Shown piece after piece: positions 47,032 to 52,584 of a stretch of 52,584 bases of DNA. Below the pieces are notes generated by a model. That model saw only the letters and a list, made by a program, of their open reading frames with translations. It did no database searches and was not told the origin of the DNA. The translations under genes and the position numbers were made by a program. This stretch comes from Aromatoleum toluclasticum ATCC 700605 (GTDB lineage: Bacteria > Pseudomonadota > Gammaproteobacteria > Burkholderiales > Rhodocyclaceae), in assembly GCF_000378245.1 (NCBI RefSeq), contig NZ_KB899516.1, positions 1-52,584 of the forward strand, written 5' to 3'. Each line of letters starts with the position of its first letter. Within the stretch, counting starts at the first letter, position 1.

Positions 47032-47654
47032 GTGCGGACCCTCCGAACGTTGCCGGTGATCATGCTGTGCAGCGTGCGTGGCACCAGCGCGACCATCGCG
47101 ACATGCACGATGACGATGAACACGGCGAGCGCCATCGCAACGAAATGCACGATGCGCGCCCCCTCGTAGCCGCCCATCAGCGCGGCCAGGCCCTGCAGCT
47201 GCACCGGCTTCCAGATCGCCAGTCCGGACAGCACGAGCACGACGATGGCGAGGATCAGCGTCGCGTAGGCCGCGCGCTGGGCGGCGTTGTAGATCGAGAG
47301 GTCCTCGTGCGACAGCTTGCCGCGTAGCGCCGCCAGCACATCGGCGATCACCGCCGCAGGCGAGATCGGCCAGAACTTGCGGCGGAAATGACCGGAGACG
47401 ATGCCGTAGGCGAGATAGACGAGGCCGTTCACCGCCAGCAGCCACATCGCGGCGAAGTGCCACTGCAGCGCCCCGCCCAGCCAGCCGCCGAGCGTGATGT
47501 CCCCCGGAATGCGGAAGGGGAAGATCGGCGAGGCGTTGTAGATGCGCCATCCGCTCGTCACCATGATCAGCATCGCGACGACGTTGATCCAGTGCGTGAG
47601 GCGCACGGCCAGCGGATGGACCCGCACCCACGGCGAGTGTTGCTCGGTGTTCAC
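47028..47654 (-). CDS. Membrane cytochrome b (b561-type), electron donor to YedY-like enzyme
   Basis: This 208-residue integral membrane protein has four to five helices and histidines suited to haem b ligation: HPLAVRLTHWINVV, QWHFAAMW, RIVHFVAMALAVFIVIVHV. It fits the Ni/Fe-hydrogenase/formate-dehydrogenase-type cytochrome b561 domain, not the MsrQ (YedZ) fold. The Azospira YedZ1 partner is also of cytochrome b type as I recall. The start is the GTG at 47654, after GAGGAG at ideal spacing. Its stop overlaps the YedY-like start, and its start overlaps the stop of a decayed DUF1223 gene. Confidence 0.85.
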   Translation of the reverse strand: MNTEQHSPWVRVHPLAVRLTHWINVVAMLIMVTSGWRIYNASPIFPFRIPGDITLGGWLGGALQWHFAAMWLLAVNGLVYLAYGIVSGHFRRKFWPISPAAVIADVLAALRGKLSHEDLSIYNAAQRAAYATLILAIVVLVLSGLAIWKPVQLQGLAALMGGYEGARIVHFVAMALAVFIVIVHVAMVALVPRTLHSMITGNVRRVRT

Positions 47655-48110
47655 GGTGAGCTCCTCGAAGGCAATTCCGTTCCTCCGCACACCTGGCGGG
47701 CCACGGCCTGCACGACTTCGAAAGTGCGCGGATTCTGGACGAATGCCGCGATGCCGGAATTCGCAGGTGGCCGATCCGGGGGCAGGGAAAAGCTCATCGC
47801 CCGTTCGGTGCTACCGCTTGCGGCAACCGGGATCGGATCGATCCATTCGCGCACGACGAAATCGTGATGCAGCGTTGCACCGCGGTTCTCGCCGGCCTTT
47901 ACCGACGTCGTCAGCCCGTTCTCGAACAGTGCGACGAAGATCCCGGCGGGGGCGTCGGCTTGGGCGGGGCGCAGGCGGGCGGTGAACTTGAAGGATAGTT
48001 TTCCGTTCGCGACTTGTCCGAGAAAAAGGGCGATGTCCGCGCGCGCCTGCTGCTCGTGCCTCGCGGTAAGACCGGGCTGCGCGAAAGCGTCCTTCCAGCC
48101 GATGTCAGAG
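47651..48110 (-). pseudogene. DUF1223 gene remnant
   Basis: The frame ending at 47651 carries the C-terminal half of a DUF1223 secreted thioredoxin-fold protein: FVALFENGLTTSVKAGENRG, LHHDFVVREW and a final NSGIAAFVQNPRTFEVVQA. Upstream, IGWKDAFAQPGLTARHEQQ matches the family middle. The expected N-terminal part (signal peptide, LFTSQGCSSCPPAD-type CxxC site) and part of the centre are missing. The VOC gene runs into this region from the other strand. It looks like a gene truncated by deletion. Its stop overlaps the cytochrome b GTG, a trace of the original operon. The right boundary is approximate. Confidence 0.7.
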
Positions 48111-48122
48111 AGGAGTCGAACC

Positions 48123-48536
48123 ATGAAAGTCCAGCCCTACCTGTTTTTCGACGGTCGTTGCGAAGAGGCGCTCGAGTTCTACCGCAAGGTGCTCGGTGCG
48201 GAGGTCACGATGACGATGCGCTTCCGCGAAAGCCCCGAGCCGCACCAGCCCGGCATGCTGCCGCCCGGCGCCGGGGACAAGATCATGCACGCCAACCTGC
48301 GCATCGGCGACACCGAAGTCATGGCCTCCGACGGCCGCTGCACCGGGCAGCCCGCCTTCCAGGGCTTTTCGCTCGCCGCGGCAGTCGCGAACGCCGCCGA
48401 GGCCGAGCGCGTCTTCACCGCGCTGAGCGACGGCGGCCAGGTCCGGATGCCGCTCGCGAAGACCTTCTGGTCACCCAGTTTCGGCATGGTCGCCGACCAG
48501 TTCGGCGTGTCCTGGATGGTGATGGCGGTGGCTTGA
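48123..48536 (+). CDS. VOC family protein (PhnB-like)
   Basis: This 137-residue glyoxalase/bleomycin-fold protein of the PhnB (3-dmu-9_3-mt) subgroup opens with VQPYLFFDGRCEEALEFYRKVLGAEV and ends with PSFGMVADQFGVSWMV. Such proteins are common, and their substrates are mostly unknown. The ATG at 48123 follows AGAGAGGAG. The 5' flank overlaps the DUF1223 remnant on the opposite strand, so the gene may have arrived with the deletion. Confidence 0.9.
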   Translation: MKVQPYLFFDGRCEEALEFYRKVLGAEVTMTMRFRESPEPHQPGMLPPGAGDKIMHANLRIGDTEVMASDGRCTGQPAFQGFSLAAAVANAAEAERVFTALSDGGQVRMPLAKTFWSPSFGMVADQFGVSWMVMAVA

Positions 48537-48670
48537 TCGACGGCGGTGCGGGGTGGCTGATGGGCGACTCCGCGGACTGACCCCGAATTCCCTTCGGAAT
48601 AAACCGTTGCGGCGAGTTGTTCACTTCACACGCAGGCATGTTCGTCCGCGTTGACCCCGAGGAGGTTTCC

Positions 48671-48910
48671 ATGAAAAAGCTCGTCATCCTGGCCCTTGCC
48701 GCGCTGTTCTCCGGCAGCGCCCTGGCCTTCCACTGCCCCGCCGACATGAAGAAGATCGACGCCGCCCTCACCGCCAGTCCCAAGCTGACCGATGCGCAGA
48801 TGAGTGAAGTCAAGCAACTGCGCGCCGACGGCGAAGCCTTGCACAAGGCCGGCAAGCATCAAGAATCCGTCGACACCTTGGCCAAGGCGATGAAGATCCT
48901 CGGCATCTGA
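48671..48910 (+). CDS. Small secreted protein of unknown function
   Basis: This 79-residue protein has a clear signal peptide (MKKLVILALAALFSGSALA) followed by FHCPADMKKIDAAL and a helical mature part ending HQESVDTLAKAMKILGI. A single cysteine remains after cleavage. Conserved short proteins of this appearance occur in betaproteobacteria without assigned function. The ATG at 48671 follows GAGGAGGTTTCC, a strong ribosome site. Confidence 0.8.
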   Translation: MKKLVILALAALFSGSALAFHCPADMKKIDAALTASPKLTDAQMSEVKQLRADGEALHKAGKHQESVDTLAKAMKILGI

Positions 48911-48994
48911 GTCGAGAGACTACAAGGCGTCAGGGCTTGGCGCTTGTGCCAGTGGTCAGCGGCAAGCCACAAGCCCCCTGGATCTTCCGCTTGG

Positions 48995-49098
48995 GGGAAA
49001 TAGGGGACAGACCACGATTGCCTATTTCCCGGGCGTAGCGCGGGCGCGGACTCAGGGTGACGCATATATAGCTTTGCGAAATCGTGGTCTGTCCCCCG
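48995..49098. repeat. GGGACAGACC-type repeat pair (inverted)
   Basis: GGGGACAGACCACGATT (49003-49019) and its exact complement AATCGTGGTCTGTCCCC (49079-49095) face each other. The first copy is also framed by a 10-bp palindrome, GGGAAATAGG / CCTATTTCCC. Repeats of this type are scattered in beta- and gammaproteobacterial genomes and are often tied to REP-associated tyrosine transposases; none is present here. Confidence 0.85.
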
Positions 49099-49142
49099 CT
49101 TTTCGTTTTTGTCCCGGACGGCGGGGTCACCTCAACCGCCGC

Positions 49143-49180
49143 GTGGCGGGATGCGCTGCGCTCCTCCCGCCCGACGAATC
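49143..49180. repeat. REP-like palindrome D (half element)
   Basis: GTGGCGGG followed by TGCGCTGCGCTCCTCCCGCC matches the right half of palindrome A, including the following CGAAT. The left arm is missing. It is nested among the GGGACAGACC-type repeats. Confidence 0.7.
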
Positions 49181-49200
49181 CGTGCTTCGGCCGACCGTTG

Positions 49201-49214
49201 GAAATCGTGGTCTG
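49201..49214. repeat. Partial GGGACAGACC-type repeat
   Basis: GAAATCGTGGTCTG repeats the core of the copies at 49079 and 50028 and then diverges. Confidence 0.6.
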
Positions 49215-49315
49215 CTTCCTGTTTTTCCGCACCGTTGCCTATCTTTTGTTTCAATCGCGCGGTCGGACGCGACGGGGCGCTGGTTATGATCGATGTTCTG
49301 CCATTCGCAATAACG

Positions 49316-50017
49316 ATGGATACGCAATCGATGAGCTCGCCATTGTCCCTGCGGGCGCAGCTACGCTCCCGTTTGCCGGCCATTGCACTGATCGCGGCGG
49401 CGTCGGCGGTCCCGATCGGGGTCGTGCTGCTGTTGCGGGTGTGGAAAGGGGTGCCGATCCATCTGCTGACGTCGGACGTGACGAGCATCGCCGGCGTGCC
49501 GGCCTACACCGGCTTCCTCTCGCAGCTCGGGATCTTCGTCTGGGCCGGTGCGGCGGCCATCTGCTTCTTCTGCGCGCGGCTACTCGCGGCGCAATCGGAC
49601 GCGCGGGAGGAGCGACGCTTCCTGCTCGTGTCGGGGTTGCTCACGGTGGTGCTCGCCTTCGACGATCTGTTCCTGCTGCACGAGGAGTTCTTCCCATCGC
49701 TCGGCGTCCCCGAGAAGGGGGTGTTCGCGGCCTATGCAGCGTTCGTGCTGTTCCACCTGGTCCGTTTCCGGCGCCTGATCCTGCGGACCGATTACATCCT
49801 GCTCGCCATCGCGTTCGCCGCGTTCGCGCTCTCGGTCGGCCTCGATCTCGTGAATCCGGCGGGAATCAACCCGTACCTCTACGAGGACAGCGCCAAGTTC
49901 GTGGGGATCGTGAGCTGGCTCGGATATTTCTTCCGCGCAGGTTCGGGCGCGTTGGAGGGCGCGCAGGGCTCGGTCACGCGAGGGGGTGCGCTCCGTGGCG
50001 CGTCCCAGGCTGTGTAA
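49316..50017 (+). CDS. Multi-spanning membrane protein of unknown function
   Basis: This hydrophobic protein of about 233 residues has around six predicted helices, including IALIAAASAVPIGVVLLLRV, GIFVWAGAAAICFFCARLL, FLLVSGLLTVVLAFDDLFLL and YILLAIAFAAFALSVGLDL. Charged DDLFLLHEEFFPSLG and YEDSAKFVGI segments suggest conserved loops. I do not recognise a family. It lies alone between clusters of GGGACAGACC-type repeats. Its last 25 or so residues (GALEGAQGSVTRGG...) look unlike membrane protein and may come from repeat-associated rearrangement. In-frame ATGs at 49286 and 49331 are alternative starts. Confidence 0.65.
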   Translation: MDTQSMSSPLSLRAQLRSRLPAIALIAAASAVPIGVVLLLRVWKGVPIHLLTSDVTSIAGVPAYTGFLSQLGIFVWAGAAAICFFCARLLAAQSDAREERRFLLVSGLLTVVLAFDDLFLLHEEFFPSLGVPEKGVFAAYAAFVLFHLVRFRRLILRTDYILLAIAFAAFALSVGLDLVNPAGINPYLYEDSAKFVGIVSWLGYFFRAGSGALEGAQGSVTRGGALRGASQAV

Positions 50018-50027
50018 GCGGACACGA

Positions 50028-50085
50028 GGAAATCGTGGCCTGTCCCCTATTTCTGCGAGGAAATCGTGGTCCGTCTCCTATTTCC
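50028..50085. repeat. Tandem pair of GGGACAGACC-type repeats
   Basis: GGAAATCGTGGCCTGTCCCC (50028-50047) with TATTTC after it, and GGAAATCGTGGTCCGTCTCC (50059-50078) with TATTTCC after it, stand in direct tandem downstream of the membrane protein gene. Confidence 0.85.
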
Positions 50086-50184
50086 TTTCTCGGGCGACGC
50101 GCCCTACTTTCCGCGCTTCAGCAAGTTCCCGTTGCTCGCCGAGTAGGGCACTCGTGAAATGAACGGCAACCGCAAAGGCACGGA

Positions 50185-50547
50185 TCACTCGGTGGGCGCG
50201 AACCCGTAGTACGAGCCATAGGCGGACGGGGCCGGTGCGTAGGCGGCAACCTTGATGGCGTCCGCCAGCGTGACCCGGTTGGTGAAGCCGTCGACACCGC
50301 CTTCCGCGCCGCTCCAACGCTCCTCGACTTCCTTCTCGGTCAGGCCGTCGAGATCGAGGTTGCGGTCAAAACGCTCGGAGCGGTATTCGAAAGCCGTGTC
50401 ATGGGCGATGAACAAGGTGTGAGCGCAGGCGGTAATGCGCGTCTCGTCAACCGGGTCGGCCCCCATGACACGCGTGCCGCAGAACGGGCAATGCACAGGG
50501 GTGTAGTAATAGGTCCGGAGTTCGGTTCGCTGGATGGGGCTTAGCAT
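50185..50547 (-). CDS. Hypothetical protein with CxxC motif
   Basis: This 120-residue soluble protein begins MLSPIQRTELRTYYYTPVHC and has a CPFCGTRV zinc-ribbon-like half-site near residue 20. A Glu-rich middle (LTEKEVEERWSGAEGG) and a Tyr/Ala-rich tail (APAPSAYGSYYGFAPTE) follow. A second CxxC is not seen, so zinc binding would need other ligands (Cys and His in ITACAHTLFIAH) or a dimer. I recognise no family. The ATG at 50547 follows AAGGAGCACACC. It is flanked by repeats on one side and a gene-poor stretch on the other. Confidence 0.65.
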   Translation of the reverse strand: MLSPIQRTELRTYYYTPVHCPFCGTRVMGADPVDETRITACAHTLFIAHDTAFEYRSERFDRNLDLDGLTEKEVEERWSGAEGGVDGFTNRVTLADAIKVAAYAPAPSAYGSYYGFAPTE

Positions 50548-51003
50548 GGTGTGCTCCTTGTCGTGTTGAAACGGCGGGTCCTGGCCGCTGCGGCCACGCC
50601 GAAATGAAGTGCACGGGCAGACACGCCGCGTGCGGGGAGGGACCAAGCCGTTACTTGATGATGCCGGGCAGAGCCTCTGGGTGAGGCGAGATCAAGAAGG
50701 CGAACTGAGAAGGGGGAATTGACGCCGCAGAACTGCGGACACTAGACCAACAGGACAGCAACACTACTGGAAATCGCGCCGTATACGATACGCGCCGTGG
50801 GCGCCTATGGCAATCTAAATATTTGAAAACATACGATAACCTAGGACATGACCGGGCCAGCGTCGCGCGCCGGCCGCTGCACGCCGAAACGCCGCTCACC
50901 CACGCAGGAAGGTCTGCAGGTCGGCCGGCGCCAATCCGCTGCGCACGTTGCTACTGCATGACTGCCGGCCGAGCACCATGATGGGGCCTCCGGGCAAGCG
51001 GAA
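50548..51003. other. Gene-poor stretch of lower GC
   Basis: This 456-bp interval has no convincing gene. Its centre (about 50740-50850) is richer in A+T than the core genome. Next to the acyltransferase stop, a short minus-strand frame reads LPGGPIMVLGRQS...SGLAPADLQTFLRG before a stop. This may be the tail of a lost gene, but I cannot assign it. Confidence 0.4.
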
Positions 51004-52113
51004 TCAGCCGCCGCCAGGCGGCGTCCGGCTGAATGACACGCTATACGCCGCGCCCATTCTTAATAGCATTCCCTGAAGGAAATCCACAACCCGCCCAATG
51101 GTTTCGGTAAACAACCGCTTCCAGACGCTTGAAAGGCGTTGCTCGACAAACTTATGTACGAACAACGCGATGGCGACAACCATGGCGATGGTTAATGCAT
51201 AGACTGCGATCTTATTTTCTTCCGTCGCGAACCGACTGATAACCATGTATCCAAAATGCGCGTGGATCAGATATATCGGATACGTAAGCGCTCCGAGCGT
51301 CCTGGACATGGGCAGTTTTAGCGACTCACCCTTGTGCGTGTTTTGATAAGCAAATAGAACAAAGAAAAGCGTAACAACGGAAGCGATAACTACGGGGGAG
51401 AACTCAACCCCCTTGACTTCCGTTAAATGCGCGGCGCCGCCGGCGGAAAACTTGACGCATAGCACATACACAGCCAGCAGACCGAAGACCGCTCTCCAAC
51501 GAAATTGCTGCTTCAGAACCGCAAAAAGCGCTCCCGCAGAAAAGTAGCAGTAATACCCCCCCAGGTAAGGCAGCGAATTCATTCCCAGCGCGAGGGAGGC
51601 GAGCAACAATACTGGCCAGAACATGAATATGGTGCGCAGGTGTCTTTGAAGCCCGAACAACAGCAGCAAGAGAACCGCGCCGTAGAACGTAATTTCATAG
51701 ACCAGCGTCCAATACACCCCATCGACGTGCGGAACCCCAAAAAAGGATTGCAGCATCGATAAGTTGACAACTATCTGGCGCGGAGCAACCGACATCAAGT
51801 CTCCGCCCCACTGCAAGGCAAAGAATGAGCTAAACAACACCGCGAACCAATAAGCGGGATACAGCCTGACTGCCCGACCAGCAGCAAATTTTGAGGCTGT
51901 CCCGGATCGTGCTGAAAAGAATATTACGTAACCACTGATCATGAAGAAGAGTTCAACCCCCAAGTAGCCATACTTGCTCAGGTCAATCACTTCTGCAATA
52001 TGGCTAATGGACGTAATTTTGCCGTTGGCGATGCCATTGAACGTGTAATGAAACAGGACGACAATGATCGCGGCAAAAAATCTTCCATAGTCCAACAGTT
52101 CCAATCTTTTCAT
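51004..52113 (-). CDS. Acyltransferase 3 family membrane protein (OafA/YrhL-like)
   Basis: This 369-residue inner-membrane acyltransferase has about ten helices. It begins MKRLELLDYGRFFAAIIVVLFHY, where RFFAA and the HY histidine match the family active-site region, followed by GYLGVELFFMISGYVIFFS and RAVRLYPAYWFAV. Members O-acetylate lipopolysaccharide, exopolysaccharide or peptidoglycan; the acceptor here is unknown. Its GC content and codon use are visibly lower than the core genes, suggesting transfer. It starts at the ATG at 52113. No other surface-polysaccharide genes are in view. Confidence 0.9.
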   Translation of the reverse strand: MKRLELLDYGRFFAAIIVVLFHYTFNGIANGKITSISHIAEVIDLSKYGYLGVELFFMISGYVIFFSARSGTASKFAAGRAVRLYPAYWFAVLFSSFFALQWGGDLMSVAPRQIVVNLSMLQSFFGVPHVDGVYWTLVYEITFYGAVLLLLLFGLQRHLRTIFMFWPVLLLASLALGMNSLPYLGGYYCYFSAGALFAVLKQQFRWRAVFGLLAVYVLCVKFSAGGAAHLTEVKGVEFSPVVIASVVTLFFVLFAYQNTHKGESLKLPMSRTLGALTYPIYLIHAHFGYMVISRFATEENKIAVYALTIAMVVAIALFVHKFVEQRLSSVWKRLFTETIGRVVDFLQGMLLRMGAAYSVSFSRTPPGGG

Positions 52114-52368
52114 GCCGACTGCCCTACAGAGTTGAAGCATGCGCCGAACCATGCATGGCGGCGCACCACTCCACAAGGCTTTACTCTATTAAACTCGGAC
52201 TCGGGGCAGAAGCGAGCTTTCCAACTTTTACAACTAACTGCCCATACCCTACCCACGCAGAATGCAGAAGCGGATCGTTCGAAGATTGCCCGTATTCGGT
52301 TGCCCGGTTACCGAAAATCCTGGGTCGCTAATCGGTAATCCTGAACTCTTCTAGAGAGAAATAGAGAG

Positions 52369-52414
52369 AAATAGGGGACAGACCCAATGCCGTTAAGTTA
52401 AGACGATCGGCATT
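52369..52414. repeat. GGGACAGACC-type repeat with hairpin
   Basis: AAATAGGGGACAGACC (52369-52384) is followed by AATGCCG (52386-52392) and its complement CGGCATT (52408-52414) around a 15-nt loop. It is another copy of the repeat at 49.0 and 50.0 kb, here joined to a hairpin that may be the end of an insertion element. Confidence 0.65.
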
Positions 52415-52506
52415 CTCATGGCGACCTGCATGGTAAAATTCCAGATGCAAAGTTTCGAATTATCAATAGGATACATTGAAGATGACTTTGCAAGTTCCAT
52501 GCCGAG

Positions 52507-52584
52507 ATGTTGGCCGAGATCGCTGAAACGCTCAACTCGGACAGCTTCGTCGCTGCCCATCGCGTCAATCCGACCGACTTTACC
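52507..52584 (+). CDS. Possible transposase N-terminus (cut by window edge)
   Basis: From the ATG at 52507 the frame reads LAEIAETLNSDSFVAAHRV then NPTDFT to the window end. The short 'FVAAHR..P.DFT' pattern resembles the beginning of some DDE insertion-sequence transposases, and the preceding repeat and hairpin fit an element boundary. Only 26 codons are visible. The frame is closed by a stop at 52483, so the protein might start here or be a remnant. Confidence 0.3.
   Translation, partial: MLAEIAETLNSDSFVAAHRVNPTDFT

Noticed and set aside
46270-47654. Calling the YedY-like/cytochrome b pair msrP-msrQ
   Set aside because: The membrane partner looks like a b561-type cytochrome, not the MsrQ/YedZ ferric-reductase fold, so the standard gene symbols were not used.
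50651-50899. 82-codon minus-strand frame in the gene-poor stretch
   Set aside because: No ribosome site, no recognisable domain and an unusual residue composition; it is treated as non-coding.
50908-51003. Short minus-strand frame ending SGLAPADLQTFLRG
   Set aside because: It looks gene-like at the protein level but has no start and no family I recognise; it is recorded only as a possible remnant.

Overview
The window is a piece of a GC-rich chromosome from a betaproteobacterium, most likely a Rhodocyclales member of the Azoarcus/Aromatoleum/Thauera type. This is inferred from gene content: the dnaA-dnaN-gyrB / rpmH-rnpA-yidD-yidC-mnmE core, ntrYX next to trkAH, a Ralstonia-ordered hydrogenase maturation set, betaproteobacterial porin and DUF families, and a methionine-rich-peptide / YedY-type locus. 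No genome search could be run.

Layout. (1) 1-376: 5' end of a tyrosine recombinase and the gyrB terminator. (2) 377-9587: gyrB, dnaN and dnaA leftward; rpmH, rnpA, yidD, yidC and mnmE rightward. (3) 9657-10484: two perfect parS sites flank a TSUP permease gene. (4) 10503-19659: a tightly overlapping rightward series with an aminopropyltransferase-like gene, rsmB, DUF4390, ntrY and ntrX, then trkA and trkH. (5) 19783-20912: a porin with its terminator. (6) 20995-27438: a tricarboxylate-uptake regulon. It holds an orphan ABC-type binding protein, the TctD/TctE two-component pair and the tctCBA transporter; an identical-spacing operator-like motif lies upstream of both binding-protein genes. (7) 27711-33746: an LTA-synthase-like sulfatase, hemE and priA. 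The AT-rich hemE-priA gap carries four DnaA-box matches and is a candidate replication origin. (8) 33938-41953: hupK/hoxV-hypA-hypB-hypF(short)-hypC-hypD-hypE-hoxX, the order of the Ralstonia membrane-bound hydrogenase operon, but with no hydrogenase structural genes beside it. (9) 42149-45578: a molybdopterin-fold protein, a MOSC protein, an AI-2E-family permease and a patatin. (10) 45615-48110: a leftward cluster of two secreted methionine/lysine-rich proteins, a YedY-like molybdoenzyme, its membrane cytochrome b and a broken DUF1223 gene. It resembles the hypochlorite-scavenging mrpX-yedY1-yedZ1 system described in Azospira. (11) 48123-52584: small accessory genes among REP-like repeats, then a lower-GC acyltransferase gene and a possible transposase start at the right edge.

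Two dispersed repeat families stand out. One is a palindromic 'GGGCGGGAGGAGC...GCTCCTCCCGCCC' element at 24.3, 35.4, 40.6 and 49.1 kb. One copy lies in frame inside hoxX and another supplies the stop codon of tctE. The other family is a 'GGGGACAGACCACGATT' repeat at 49.0-50.1 kb and 52.4 kb. No rRNA, tRNA or CRISPR array was recognised.
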